DNA of 64,000 bases from Bin127 sp965203505 (GCA_965203505.1 OZ241880.1:1674001-1738000); one strand, 5' to 3'; shown: positions 33,196-42,790, counted from the first letter of the stretch. Translations and numbers: made by a program. The notes: generated by a model not told the origin, from the letters alone.

Positions 33196-35379
33196 TCAGA
33201 GTTTTGACTGTGCTAAGTGCGCTCTGACGATGCGTATGTCATCGTAGGTGATGTCATCTCCGACATTCTCGTACACCGTTGCGAGTTTTGCTTCCGGGCC
33301 GCCGGCTTTTTCTAACGCTGCTTCGATTACCACCATACGATCCGTTCGGGGCAAGGACGGTTTCAGATCGACTTCCATCTCGTTCGCGACCATCATCTCG
33401 ACGTGGCTGACGATGGTGCCGACCGCCAGTCCGCGGCGATGGGCCGCTTGGCTGGCCGACATGCCTTGATTCAACAGGTCCCGCGTCTGTGAGTAAGTTG
33501 AACCTTTGCGATTGACAGCGCGTTTTTCGCTAGCTCGGGGACGATAAGGGTAGGACGATGTTTCAACGGTATTCGTTTCGGGGCTTTCTTGTAAGTATTG
33601 CTGTATCTCAGCCAGGAATCGATCGCCGAACTGGCGTAGTTTCACTGTGCCGACGCCTGACATCCGGCTGAAATCTTCACGGTTTCGCGGAACGCGTTGG
33701 GCCATGTCTCTGAGAGCGGCATCGTTGAAGATTACGAACGCCGGAACTTCAAGCTCGCGCGCAACGCTGATGCGAAGCCGTCGCAGGCGCTCAAAAAGTT
33801 CGTTGTTGAAATTGTCGGAATGGACGGTCCTCTCGCGTCGAGGTCGTTCGGCGCGTTTCGGCCTGGAAAGTGTTAAGGGTTGGCGTTCTTTTAGGAACTT
33901 CCAACCTTTGGCAGTAACGCCCAGCGTCGGATAATCTTGACTGTTCTTGTAGAGCAATCCTTCCGACATCAAGAGATTTGCCATCTCTTTGATTTCGTCG
34001 CCCGATTGGTCCTTGGCGATTCCCCAGACGCTCAAGTTATCGTGTTCTAATTCTCGTATTCGTTTTGATCTGCCGCCGCGCAGAACCGCGCCAACATGAG
34101 TGATCCCGAACCTTTGATTGGTCTTGATTATTGCCGAAAGTATCTTCTGAGCGATGATGGTGGCGTCAAACTCTTCGCGTGGCGTGAGGCAGATATCGCA
34201 GCCTTGGCAGTTGTCTGTCGCTTCACCGTTGGATACCGTTTCGTCACCGAAGTAATCCAGCAGGTAACGCCTCCGGCAGGTCTGCAACTGGCAATAGTCG
34301 ATGACTTGAGTCAGTTTGTCGCCGGCTTTTTGACGTTCGAGATCGTCCTCGATTTGGTTGATAAAGAATTCTTGCTTCGATTTGTCGCTGTAGGAATAGA
34401 ACAGCACGCAATCGCTCGGCAATCCATCCCGACCCGCGCGACCCGTTTCTTGGTAGTAGCCCTCGAGCGACTTCGGAATGGAGTTGTGAACGACCAATCT
34501 GACATCGGGTTTGTCGATGCCCATGCCAAAAGCGATCGTCGCAACGACGACCGGAAACTCGCCTGCTATGAACTCTTCCTGAGTCCGACGACGCGCTCCG
34601 GCATCCATACCCGCGTGGTAAGGCTTGGCGTTCAATCCGAGCCCCTGTAGATCGACGGCAAGCTCTTCCGTTTCTTTACGAGAGTAGCAGTAGATGATAG
34701 CCGATTGGTTTTTGCGGCTTTCGAGCAACTCGGCGAGTTGTACGAAGGAATCGCGCTTGGATCGAACTTCGTAGTTGAGATTGGCCCGATTGAAGCTCGC
34801 AACGAATCGCTTCGGGTCCTTCAAACCGAGTTGCGTTACGATGTCATCTCGAACACGATGCGTGGCGGTGGCAGTCAATGCGATAAACGGGACGTCTGGC
34901 ATGCTCCGTCGCAGCGCTCCAAGTCCGCGATAGTCGGGACGGAAGTCGTGTCCCCACTCGGAAATGCAGTGCGCCTCGTCAACTGCTACCAGGCTGATAT
35001 TCAAGTTATTGAGTAGCGATCGGAAACTTTCGAGCGCCAATCTCTCCGGCGATACGTAAAGAATCTTGACCTCACCTTGCAACGCCTGTCCACGAATTCG
35101 CACCATTTCCTCGTACGGGAGAGTGCTGTTGATGAACTCTGCCCTGATGCCGTTAGCCTTCAAGCCGTCGACCTGGTCCTTCATCAACGCGATAAGGGGA
35201 GAAACGACTAGGGTGATGCCGTCCGAGCGCAAGGCGGGCAGTTGGTAGCAGAGAGATTTACCGCCACCGGTCGGCATGATAACCAACGAATCACTGCCGG
35301 CCAAAACGTTGGAGATGATCTCTTCTTGAAGTGGTCGGAAACGGTCGTAGCCGAAGTGACGTTTGAGGAGGTCTAGCAT
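33196..35379 (-). CDS. recQ: ATP-dependent DNA helicase RecQ
   Basis: 3'-5' superfamily 2 helicase for recombination and fork repair, 727 residues. Motif 0 is at FGYDRFRPLQ, Walker A at PTGGGKSL near 40, the DEAH box in VDEAHCISEWGHDFRP, and motif VI at QETGRAGRDG. The zinc site Cys residues appear in YCQLQTCRRRYLLDYF and NCQGCDIC. A winged-helix RQC domain and an HRDC domain (about 510-600) follow, then a C-terminal helix-turn-helix segment (DLLNQGMSASQAAHRRGL) as in Firmicutes-type RecQ. No clear ribosome binding site at the ATG. Confidence 0.96.
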   Translation of the reverse strand: MLDLLKRHFGYDRFRPLQEEIISNVLAGSDSLVIMPTGGGKSLCYQLPALRSDGITLVVSPLIALMKDQVDGLKANGIRAEFINSTLPYEEMVRIRGQALQGEVKILYVSPERLALESFRSLLNNLNISLVAVDEAHCISEWGHDFRPDYRGLGALRRSMPDVPFIALTATATHRVRDDIVTQLGLKDPKRFVASFNRANLNYEVRSKRDSFVQLAELLESRKNQSAIIYCYSRKETEELAVDLQGLGLNAKPYHAGMDAGARRRTQEEFIAGEFPVVVATIAFGMGIDKPDVRLVVHNSIPKSLEGYYQETGRAGRDGLPSDCVLFYSYSDKSKQEFFINQIEDDLERQKAGDKLTQVIDYCQLQTCRRRYLLDYFGDETVSNGEATDNCQGCDICLTPREEFDATIIAQKILSAIIKTNQRFGITHVGAVLRGGRSKRIRELEHDNLSVWGIAKDQSGDEIKEMANLLMSEGLLYKNSQDYPTLGVTAKGWKFLKERQPLTLSRPKRAERPRRERTVHSDNFNNELFERLRRLRISVARELEVPAFVIFNDAALRDMAQRVPRNREDFSRMSGVGTVKLRQFGDRFLAEIQQYLQESPETNTVETSSYPYRPRASEKRAVNRKGSTYSQTRDLLNQGMSASQAAHRRGLAVGTIVSHVEMMVANEMEVDLKPSLPRTDRMVVIEAALEKAGGPEAKLATVYENVGDDITYDDIRIVRAHLAQSKL

Positions 35380-35476
35380 GCTAATAGGAAGTGTAGGGCG
35401 AAGGTTTCAGTCCACTAGACCATTTTCGCCCATCCGCCACGAATCGCAATGTGAGAATGGCGAAGGTTGTGGGGAT

Positions 35477-36634
35477 TTATTCCCGATACCGCTCCAGCAA
35501 CCTGCGGGCGATTACGAGTTTCTGCATCTCGTTGGTGCCTTCGCCGATGATCATTAGCGGGGCGTCGCGGTAGTAGCGCTCCACGGGAAAGTCTGTAGTG
35601 AAACCTGCGCCGCCGTGGATGCGCATGGCCTCCATTGCGATCTCTCCGCAAATCTCACTGGCGAAGAGTTTCGCCATGCCGGCGGACAGATCCACGCGTT
35701 CCCCGGCGTCTTTCTTCTCGGCCGCGCTCATGGTCAACAATCGGGCGGCCTCGATCTTGGTGCCCATCTCGGCGAGTTTCAGTTGGATAGCCTGATGCTG
35801 CGCTATGGGGACACCGAAAGCCTTGCGACGTTGTGCGTAGGAAATCGCCGCTTCGAACGCGGCGGTTGCTACGCCGACTGCGCGCGCTGCGACGTTGATG
35901 CGGCCCGATTCTAATCCGCTCATCACTTGATGGAACCCACGTCCCTCCTGTCCGCCGATCAAGTCTTCTTCGCCGACGCGACAATCGTCGAAAAGCAACT
36001 CACCAGTGTCGACCCCTCGGTAACCCAACTTGTCGATGTGCTGACCGACGGAGAGCCCGGGATTCGGTTTTCGCACGATGAAGCAACTCATGCCACGATA
36101 AGTCGGTTCTGCGTCGGGATCTGTCTTGGTTAATACAGCGTAAGCGTTTCCGTTCTCGGCGTTGGTGATGAACATTTTGCGACCGTTGAGAACATACTCC
36201 TCGCCGTCTCTGGTCGCGGTGGTCCGAATACCTTGAACGTCGCTGCCGGCTTCGGGTTCGGTCAAACCTAGTCCGCCGCGGATTTCGCCGGACGCCATTC
36301 CGGGCAAGATACGTTGCTTCTGGTCTTCGGTTCCGTGATCCGCGATGATCGCCGACATCAGGAGATGCGTGCCGATGGGGCCGCAGACGCTCATCCATCC
36401 TTTGCTGAGTTCCTCGAAGACGATGGCGAGTGTTACGTGATCAAGTCCAAGGCCACCGTACTTATCGGGGATTGTGATGCCGAACAGGCCCATCTCTCGC
36501 ATCGTGTCTACGAGTTCAGCAGGGTAGATGTCCTCGTGGTCGTATTTTGAAGCGACCGGTTCGACATCTCGGCGAACGAACTCGCGGACTAGGTCGACGA
36601 TCTGCGACCTTGCTTCTCCAGAGATTGGCGGCAT
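35477..36634 (-). CDS. Acyl-CoA dehydrogenase
   Basis: FAD enzyme of 385 residues introducing a trans-2 double bond into acyl-CoA. The signature GLTEPEAGSDVQGIRT is near residue 125, and the second signature with the catalytic Glu is IGEGTNEMQKLVIAR near 365. The N-terminal helical domain starts REFVRRDVEP. Electron acceptor would be ETF. Substrate chain length unknown. It lies at the end of a leftward stretch after the LiaF-like gene with a gap of 57 bases. Fits fatty or branched acid catabolism. Confidence 0.93.
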   Translation of the reverse strand: MPPISGEARSQIVDLVREFVRRDVEPVASKYDHEDIYPAELVDTMREMGLFGITIPDKYGGLGLDHVTLAIVFEELSKGWMSVCGPIGTHLLMSAIIADHGTEDQKQRILPGMASGEIRGGLGLTEPEAGSDVQGIRTTATRDGEEYVLNGRKMFITNAENGNAYAVLTKTDPDAEPTYRGMSCFIVRKPNPGLSVGQHIDKLGYRGVDTGELLFDDCRVGEEDLIGGQEGRGFHQVMSGLESGRINVAARAVGVATAAFEAAISYAQRRKAFGVPIAQHQAIQLKLAEMGTKIEAARLLTMSAAEKKDAGERVDLSAGMAKLFASEICGEIAMEAMRIHGGAGFTTDFPVERYYRDAPLMIIGEGTNEMQKLVIARRLLERYRE

Positions 36635-36691
36635 ATCTTCGAACTTTATCTGTTGGAAACGACAGATATGCGTGGCAAACGATGGCTACGG

Positions 36692-37396
36692 TTAGTCGTC
36701 GATCTCTATGCTGCCCATGGTGATGTTGCCGGTGATTATCAGATGGGGTGAATCTGAGGATGAACCGGCGCGGGACCTCTTATCTTCGGATGCACCCATA
36801 GTGACTGAGTTTTCCACGGATACGCCCCAGTCGGAGGGGACGCGGAGGTGCAACCCGCCCATCGTCAAGGAGACGTCCAACGTTGCCGGACGATTCATGA
36901 TCGTGGCATCTCGAAGGTCCAATTTGACGTTGCCCATCGTGACGTTTACGGTGCCACCTACGAAGTCACTGGTTTCAACGCGTTCGTTCGTTTCGCCGAG
37001 GGTACAGGAGATATCGACATCGCCATCGCTCGTCGTGGTGCTGGTGCTTCCACCGATTTCGGGTCTGGATCTGTTCGATCGGCGACGCATTCCACCGAAG
37101 ATGATTGCGCCACCGATGATTATCAGAATTACGGGCCAATACTGGTAGGCGTCGAGGTCAAGGTTGCCGAGAAGCAGGAAAACACCGACCAAGATCAGGA
37201 TGATCGGAAAGATCACCTGACGCGACTTGCGGGTTATCAGAATCCCGAGGCCGAACGCGATGAACGCAATGGATACGGCCCATCCGATGATACTTCCGAA
37301 GTCGATGACATCGAGGGTATCGAGGAGGAACAATCCTCCCAATGCGATCAGTATCAGACCGGCTATGTACCGGCCGGCTCCTTGCTTTGAACCCAT
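36692..37396 (-). CDS. LiaF-like membrane protein (cell-wall stress response type)
   Basis: 234 residues: four short membrane spans in the first 100 (the DUF5668/LiaF transmembrane region, with WAVSIAFIAFGLGILI and YWPVILIIIGGAIIFGG), an Arg-rich junction, a Thr/Ser linker and a C-terminal beta-helix-like domain of repeated strands TMGNVKLDL, TMGGLHLRV and TMGSIEIDD. In Firmicutes LiaF restrains a LiaRS cell-envelope stress system, but no histidine kinase or regulator lies nearby. It follows the Cox operon by 13 bases and could be co-transcribed by chance. Confidence 0.75.
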   Translation of the reverse strand: MGSKQGAGRYIAGLILIALGGLFLLDTLDVIDFGSIIGWAVSIAFIAFGLGILITRKSRQVIFPIILILVGVFLLLGNLDLDAYQYWPVILIIIGGAIIFGGMRRRSNRSRPEIGGSTSTTTSDGDVDISCTLGETNERVETSDFVGGTVNVTMGNVKLDLRDATIMNRPATLDVSLTMGGLHLRVPSDWGVSVENSVTMGASEDKRSRAGSSSDSPHLIITGNITMGSIEIDD

Positions 37397-37409
37397 GGGC
37401 TAGTCGTAT

Positions 37410-38297
37410 TCAGCCAGCGGCGCGCTCTGCCGCGAGTGTGACGGCACGGCCGGTGTAGACCTTGGTCATTGCTTCGCGGTATTCAGCGGACGCGTGTACG
37501 TCGTCGTTGAACAGCCCCGCGAGTTCCGCTCCACCGCGCTGGGCCGCGCGGTCGATGATGTTCGAGGTCAACTCTTTGCCTATGAGTATTCGTTCGGCTC
37601 GGCGCGACCTTACCGCGTGTGGCCCCGAACCGGTGATACCGATGCGAGCCGCGGTGCAGACGCCGTCGCTGTCGATCGAAATCGCTGCTGCAACTCCGAC
37701 GACCGCGTAGTGGGAAGCCTTGTTGGCTAGCTTGACGTATGCTGAGCCGCTGCCCGAACCTATTGCAGTACACGAGACGCCTGTCAATATCTCGTTGGCG
37801 CGCAGGGCAGTCTCGAGGTAACCGCGGAAGAAGCGGTCACACGAGATCGTCCGTTGCGAACGTGCAGAGGCGGCGTGGATGTCGAATCCAAGCGCCACAG
37901 CAACCGCCGGCAAATCGCCTGCGGGGTCCGCGTGTGCCAACGAGCCGCCGATGGTGCCCCAGTTTCGGACTTGGGTGTCTGCAACTTCAGAAGCAGCTTC
38001 GGCGATGGCCTGTGCTTTCGAGTTAACCAAGTCGGACGAGATCAATTCTTGATACGTCGTCATTGAGCCGATTGACAGTCCGCCATCGTCGGTTTCGCTG
38101 ATGCCTTTCAGATCCGCGATGTTGCGCAGATCGACGATCGCCTGCGGCGATGCGATCCGCAGCTTCATCATCGGGATCAGCGAGTGACCGCCGGCGAGCA
38201 GCTTGGCGTCGCCGCGGTACCTTGACAGTGCCTGCGATGCCTCTCGCACCGTTGAGGGTGCGTGGTATGCGAAAGGATCTGTTACTCCGGTTGTCAT
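37410..38297 (-). CDS. coxM: Xanthine/CO-dehydrogenase family FAD subunit (CoxM-like)
   Basis: Medium subunit of a molybdenum hydroxylase, 295 residues. The FAD-binding motifs LLAGGHSLIPMMKLR near 33 and TIGGSLAHADPAGD near 115 are the two family signatures. It passes electrons from the Fe-S subunit to the acceptor. It is third in the order S-L-M, separated by two bases from the large subunit. Confidence 0.92.
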   Translation of the reverse strand: MTTGVTDPFAYHAPSTVREASQALSRYRGDAKLLAGGHSLIPMMKLRIASPQAIVDLRNIADLKGISETDDGGLSIGSMTTYQELISSDLVNSKAQAIAEAASEVADTQVRNWGTIGGSLAHADPAGDLPAVAVALGFDIHAASARSQRTISCDRFFRGYLETALRANEILTGVSCTAIGSGSGSAYVKLANKASHYAVVGVAAAISIDSDGVCTAARIGITGSGPHAVRSRRAERILIGKELTSNIIDRAAQRGGAELAGLFNDDVHASAEYREAMTKVYTGRAVTLAAERAAG

Positions 38298-38299
38298 GT

Positions 38300-40699
38300 T
38301 CAGTTACCCCTTCTCGCTGCTGCCGAACGACGCGCCCGTCGCTCCTCTTTGGCGTCCTGGATGGTCCGCCACATACTCTCTGAACTCAATGGCATGTTCA
38401 GATGTTTGACGCCCAAATGCTTGAGCGCGTCAACCGCGGCGTTAACCACGGCCGGCGAAGCGGCAATCGTGCCGGTCTCACCTGCGCCCTTGGCTCCGAG
38501 TGCGTTGACCGTGGTCGGTGTGACGGTGCGACCTACTTCGAAACTCGGGAAGTCTTCGGCGGTTGGAACGGCGTAGTCCATCATGCTTCCGGTCAGTAAC
38601 TGACCGTCATCTGAGTAGACTGCGCATTCTTGCAATGCTTGACCTACACCCTGAGCGATACCGCCGTGGACCATGCCGTCGACGATCATCGGGTTGATGA
38701 CGTTTCCGACGTCGTCGATGGCGACGTATCGGGCCAGTTTGGTTTCACCGGTTTCTTCGTCAATTTCGACGACTGCGATGTGAGTCCCAAACGGCCACGT
38801 GAAGTTCTCTGGGTCGAAGAAGCTGACGGCTTCTAGTCCAGGTTCAATGCCGGGTGGCAGGTTCTTTGCCCAGTAGGCGCCGAGAGCGACGTCGCCCCAC
38901 GGTATCTCGCGCTCTTGGATGTCTTCGACGTAGAACGTGCCGTTCTCGAAAACCACTTGTTTGGCATCCACGCCCATCTCATGGGCGGCGATGACCTTGG
39001 CTTTCTCGATAACCTTGTCCAAGCTCATCATCAGCGCTTGACCGCCAACTGCCAGCGAGCGGCTACCGAAAGTGCCGGTGCCGAACTGGTGGCGTTCGGT
39101 ATCGCCGTGTACGACTTCAACGTTCTCCATCGGGATGCCGAGCCGTGACGACGTGATCTGAGCCAACGTGGTCTCGTGACCCTGTCCGTGCGGCGAGGTG
39201 CCGGTGAATACGGTCACGGTGCCGGTCGGGTGGACACGGACCGTGCTGGATTCCCAGAGGCCTGCGCCGGCGCCGAGTGCGCCAGCAACGGCCGACGGGG
39301 CCATTCCGCAGATCTCGATGTAGGTCGAGAATCCGACGCCTAGCAGTTTGCCTTCGCTTCTTGCGGCGCGTTGCTCTTGGCGGAAAGCTTGGTAGTCAAA
39401 CCTGTCGAGAGCGGCTGCAAGTGCGCCTTGGTAGTTGCCGGAGTCGTAGGTGACGCCGATAGGCATGTTGTGTCCGCGTTTGAATGGGCGGACGAAGTTG
39501 CGTCGGCGAACGCCGAGCACGTCGCGACCGATCTCGTGGGCGTAACGCTCCATCATTCGTTCAACGACGTATGTGGCTTCGGGTCGGCCGGCGCCGCGGT
39601 AGGCGTCAACCGGCGTGGTGTTCGTGAACACGCCTTTTACTTGGCAGGACAGGTTCTCGAACTTGTAGCAACCGCCGAGCATCAATCCGAAGAGGATCGT
39701 GGGGATCGCGGGTGCGAAGGTCGAGAGGTATCCGCCCAAGTTGGCGTATACGTGGACCTTTAGGCCGGTGACGATGCCGTCGCTGGTCCCGCAGATCTCG
39801 GCGTCGGCGATGTGGTCGCGCCCATGCGTCGTGGCGACGTAGTTCTCGGTGCGTCCTTCGATCCATTTGACGGGGCGTTCGAGCTGCTTGGCGACGATGC
39901 CGCAGATCACTTCCTCGGCGTAGAGGTAGAGCTTGCAGCCGAATCCGCCGCCAACGTCAGGTGCGACAACCCGGACTTTGTGTTCCGGGTGACCGGTGAC
40001 GAGGGAGAACAGGAGTCTCACCAAGTGTGGAATTTGTGTTGATGTCCAGATGGTGAGTTGCTCGGTGCCGGCGTTGTAGTCCGCCATGATGCCGCGCGCT
40101 TCCATCGGGTTTGGGATCAATCTTTGGTTGACGATGCGCTCTGAGACGACGACATCGGCTTCGGCAGCCGCTGCTTCGTAGTCTCCTGCACCAACAGCCC
40201 AGTCGAATGCCAGGTTTCCGGGTGCATCGTCGTGGACTTGAGGTGCTCCATCAGCGGTCGCTTGTTCTGCGTCGGTGACGGCGTCCAATGGTTCGTAGTC
40301 GACGTCGACCAACGCTACTGCGTCGGATGCAGCGGCGGGCGAATTCGCGACCACAGCGGCTACTGCGTCGCCAACGTAGCGAACCTTTTCGATCGCTAGG
40401 GGAGGGTGTTCCGGGGTTTTCATGCCGGTCGACTCTTCGTCGAGGACCCATCCGGCAGGTAGGCTGCCAAGCTGTTCAGCGAGGTCGGCACCGGTGAAAA
40501 CGGAGACGACGCCGGGCGCGTTTGCGGCGGCTGAAACGTCGATGTTGTTGATTTTGGCGTGGCCGTATGGACTTCGGACTATCGCCAAATGGAGCAGTCC
40601 GGGTAGTCGAAGATCGTCTACGTATTGGCCTCTTCCAGTGATCAGCGCTTGGTCTTCAACGCGCTTGACCTCTTGGCCAATCAGGGTTCCAGTGGTCAT
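38300..40699 (-). CDS. coxL: Molybdopterin-binding large subunit, form II CoxL-like
   Basis: 799 residues of the xanthine oxidase/aerobic CO dehydrogenase family, holding the Mo-MCD cofactor. Conserved pieces are PDVGGGFGCK, TSPHGQGHETT and the terminal GAKGAGETGT with the catalytic Glu. The active-site loop reads AYRGAGRPEA, the form II signature, not AYRCSFR of genuine CO-oxidising form I. CO oxidation is therefore doubtful; aldehyde, nicotinate or aromatic hydroxylation is possible. It is second in a tight S-L-M operon. Maturation genes (coxDEF) are not in the window. Confidence 0.93.
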   Translation of the reverse strand: MTTGTLIGQEVKRVEDQALITGRGQYVDDLRLPGLLHLAIVRSPYGHAKINNIDVSAAANAPGVVSVFTGADLAEQLGSLPAGWVLDEESTGMKTPEHPPLAIEKVRYVGDAVAAVVANSPAAASDAVALVDVDYEPLDAVTDAEQATADGAPQVHDDAPGNLAFDWAVGAGDYEAAAAEADVVVSERIVNQRLIPNPMEARGIMADYNAGTEQLTIWTSTQIPHLVRLLFSLVTGHPEHKVRVVAPDVGGGFGCKLYLYAEEVICGIVAKQLERPVKWIEGRTENYVATTHGRDHIADAEICGTSDGIVTGLKVHVYANLGGYLSTFAPAIPTILFGLMLGGCYKFENLSCQVKGVFTNTTPVDAYRGAGRPEATYVVERMMERYAHEIGRDVLGVRRRNFVRPFKRGHNMPIGVTYDSGNYQGALAAALDRFDYQAFRQEQRAARSEGKLLGVGFSTYIEICGMAPSAVAGALGAGAGLWESSTVRVHPTGTVTVFTGTSPHGQGHETTLAQITSSRLGIPMENVEVVHGDTERHQFGTGTFGSRSLAVGGQALMMSLDKVIEKAKVIAAHEMGVDAKQVVFENGTFYVEDIQEREIPWGDVALGAYWAKNLPPGIEPGLEAVSFFDPENFTWPFGTHIAVVEIDEETGETKLARYVAIDDVGNVINPMIVDGMVHGGIAQGVGQALQECAVYSDDGQLLTGSMMDYAVPTAEDFPSFEVGRTVTPTTVNALGAKGAGETGTIAASPAVVNAAVDALKHLGVKHLNMPLSSESMWRTIQDAKEERRARRSAAARRGN

Positions 40700-40701
40700 A
40701 T

Positions 40702-41175
40702 CTATTCACCCCCCGAAATCTCGGCGGCGTATTGAACAGCCGCGACGATGTTGTGGTAGCCGGTGCATCGGCAGAGGTTTCCTCGTAAGCCGCTACGGAT
40801 TTCGGCTTCGGACGGCGATGGGTTGCGTTCGAGGATCTGAACCGCGGTGATCATCATGCCGGGAGTGCAGAAGCCGCACTGCAGTCCGTGTTTTTCGCGG
40901 AAAGCCGTCTGGATCGGGTGTAGTTCGCCGTTTGATGCAAGGCCTTCTACGGTTGTGACGTCGGCACCGTCGGCTTGGACGGCGAACATTGTGCACGACT
41001 TGGTGGCGTTTCCGTTGACCAAGACGGTGCATGCTCCGCAACTGCTGGTATCACAACCGACATGTGTGCCGGTCATGTCCAACTCGTCTCGCAACAGCTG
41101 CGACAGCAGAGTTCTGGGGGGCACTTGTACGGTGTGCTCCGCCCCATTAATGGTTATCGTCACTTCTACATTCAT
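40702..41175 (-). CDS. coxS: 2Fe-2S small subunit (CoxS-like)
   Basis: 157 residues with two [2Fe-2S] clusters: plant-type CDTSSCGACTVLVNG with the fourth Cys in KSCTMFA, then CGFCTPGMM and CRCTGYHNI. It links the Mo site with FAD. The ATG at 41175 follows GAGGAG by seven bases; the frame stays open 15 bases upstream but that start is not needed. First gene of the leftward operon. Confidence 0.94.
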   Translation of the reverse strand: MNVEVTITINGAEHTVQVPPRTLLSQLLRDELDMTGTHVGCDTSSCGACTVLVNGNATKSCTMFAVQADGADVTTVEGLASNGELHPIQTAFREKHGLQCGFCTPGMMITAVQILERNPSPSEAEIRSGLRGNLCRCTGYHNIVAAVQYAAEISGGE

Positions 41176-41277
41176 GAGCCCGCTCCTCACGTTATGATGG
41201 ACTGTGAAACTGAAGCAAGTTTATCCGAAAAACCTCGGCGCGTTGATGTTAAAACACCGTTTTTTGAGGGATCGAAC
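41176..41277. promoter_or_regulatory. Divergent promoter region, coxS / coxG
   Basis: 102 bases separating the oppositely read coxSLM operon and the coxG-like gene. Promoters for both should be here. I see no clear -35/-10 pair. The overlap with an open + frame here is not coding evidence. Confidence 0.4.
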
Positions 41278-41721
41278 GTGAAAATAAGCGGCGAATACAC
41301 CGTAAACGCACCCAGACATCGGGTTTGGGAAACACTTAACGATGTAGAGGCGTTGGGTTCGATGATTCCTGGTGCCAAGGGTCTCAAAGAGGTCGGCCCG
41401 GACGAATATGCGGCCACGATGGACATCGGGATCGGTCCGATCAAGACCAGTTTTTCGGGGAAGGTGAAGATCGCCGAGCGTGTGGAACCTAGCCGCTACA
41501 AGCTAAATGTCGAGGGCAATTCGCGGCACGGCTGGATGAAGGGTTCTGGTGACGTTGAGCTTGAGGAAGTTTCGGCTGATTCGACGTTGGTGAAAGCGGT
41601 GGGCGAGGTGCAGGTTGGGGGCATGATTGCGCGGGTGGGGCAACGGATGCTTCCGGGAGTCTCGAAGCAGTTGATGGGTGTTTTCTTTAAGAATGTGGAG
41701 AAGCACTCGACTGCCGGTTGA
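41278..41721 (+). CDS. coxG: CoxG-like SRPBCC protein
   Basis: 147 residues starting at GTG with GAGGG seven bases upstream. The product KISGEYTVNAPRHRVWETLND continues with IPGAKGLKEVGPDEY and GPIKTSFSGKVKIAE, which is the CoxG pattern of the SRPBCC superfamily. In carboxydotrophs CoxG recruits or anchors CO dehydrogenase at the membrane. It is divergent from coxSLM here. An upstream ATG at 41193 would add about 28 residues without family similarity. Confidence 0.85.
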   Translation: MKISGEYTVNAPRHRVWETLNDVEALGSMIPGAKGLKEVGPDEYAATMDIGIGPIKTSFSGKVKIAERVEPSRYKLNVEGNSRHGWMKGSGDVELEEVSADSTLVKAVGEVQVGGMIARVGQRMLPGVSKQLMGVFFKNVEKHSTAG

Positions 41722-41763
41722 GGGTTTAAGTCAATTGGGGGCTGGGATCGATTTCAAAGGGAG

Positions 41764-41876
41764 GGCATCCCCTGCGGTTGCTTCGCTCCGCGTCCCCTTA
41801 CGCTCCGCGAAGGGGACAGACATCCCCCTGCGTCTCGCTTCGCTTGCCGCGTCCCCCTTCGCGGAGCGAAAGGGGA
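41764..41876. repeat. Family A hairpin repeat, two tandem copies
   Basis: Two adjacent units of about 56 bases (41764-41819 and 41820-41876), each running from GCATCCCC through CTTCGCTCCGCG or similar to a hairpin of type CCCCTT...AAGGGG. They fill the gap between the convergent coxG and VOC genes. The second unit ends eight bases from the VOC stop codon. They could end transcripts from both sides. Confidence 0.75.
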
Positions 41877-41884
41877 GAGGTTGG

Positions 41885-42319
41885 TTAGAGTTTGTTGCCG
41901 TCTTTGTCGTAGGTGAAGCCTAGTTCGTCGACGGTTCGTTGGGAGTCTATGGTGTATCCGGCGGTTGCGAGTTCGATGCGGTTGCCGTCGGGGTCGTCGA
42001 TGAAGAAGTAGCGTTGGCCGTTGGCCCGGTCGCCGGGGCCTTGAGTGATCTCAATACCGGCTTCTTTGACGGCTTCGAGTGCGGCATCCAGGTCATCGAC
42101 TTGGAGCGCGACGTGCCAACCTGCAGGGACGCCGTCTCTGGGCTCGATGAGGTGCAACATGCCGCCGTCTTCGGTGCGTGTCCAGACCAACGGGTTTCCT
42201 TCGATCTCGTGGGGGATGACTTGCAGACCGATTAAATCGCGAAAAAATCCGATCGATGCTGCGCGATCATCGGTCGGGAGCCCGACGTGGTTGATTTTTT
42301 CGATTCTGAAGCTGCCCAT
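41885..42319 (-). CDS. VOC/glyoxalase superfamily protein
   Basis: 144 residues with the paired beta-alpha-beta-beta-beta modules of the vicinal oxygen chelate fold. The first module is KINHVGLPTDDRAASIGFF with a metal-ligand His, the second starts WHVALQVDDLDAAL and ends DDPDGNRIELA with a Glu ligand. This suggests a metal-dependent dioxygenase, lyase or resistance protein, not further assignable. Directly downstream of the RidA gene with no gap. Confidence 0.85.
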   Translation of the reverse strand: MGSFRIEKINHVGLPTDDRAASIGFFRDLIGLQVIPHEIEGNPLVWTRTEDGGMLHLIEPRDGVPAGWHVALQVDDLDAALEAVKEAGIEITQGPGDRANGQRYFFIDDPDGNRIELATAGYTIDSQRTVDELGFTYDKDGNKL

Positions 42320-42790
42320 TTAGGCACCGTCCTTGATTTGGACTATTAATTCGATTTCGACTGCGATGCCGTTAGGGAGGCTGCCCATTCCAACGGCGGA
42401 TCGGGCGTGTTTTCCGTTTTCGCCGAAGACTTCGACCATGAGGTCGGAGAATCCGTTGACAACCGCGGGTTGCTGGACGAAGTCAGGTGTTCCGTTGACC
42501 ATTCCGAGTGCTTTGACGCATCGCTCGACGGAATCTAGTGTGCCGAGTTCGTTCTTTATGGCTGCGAGAAGCTGGATGCCGACGAGTCTGGCTGCATCGT
42601 AGCCTTCCTCGACGGAGAGGTCTCGACCAAGTTTGCCGGTGACCATCTCGTTTGAACCGCCGCGTCTCGGTCCATTGCCGGAAAGGAATAGCAGGTTTCC
42701 AACTCGCACGCAAGGGACGTAGTTGGCGATGGGTGATGAAGGCTGGCTCAGGTCGATTCCGAGTTCTTCGATGCGTGCGTCAGCAGACAA
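42320..42790 (-). CDS. RidA/YjgF family protein
   Basis: 156 residues: it opens IDLSQPSSPIANYVPCVRVGNLLFLSG (shortened here to PIANYVPCVRVG) and has MLxxIKxELGTLDSVER-type and GMGSLPNGIAVEIEL segments. RidA enzymes hydrolyse reactive enamines/imines formed by PLP enzymes. The canonical Arg of the C-terminal PxGxxVEIE motif is replaced: the line reads LPNGIAVEIE, so deaminase activity may differ. The start is TTG at 42790 with GGAG eight bases upstream. Operon with VOC gene. Confidence 0.85.
   Translation of the reverse strand: MSADARIEELGIDLSQPSSPIANYVPCVRVGNLLFLSGNGPRRGGSNEMVTGKLGRDLSVEEGYDAARLVGIQLLAAIKNELGTLDSVERCVKALGMVNGTPDFVQQPAVVNGFSDLMVEVFGENGKHARSAVGMGSLPNGIAVEIELIVQIKDGA

Noticed and set aside
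40975..41277. Long 5' extension of the coxG frame
   Set aside because: It lies antisense to coxS and the divergent promoter; GTG 41278 has a good ribosome binding site and matches the family start.
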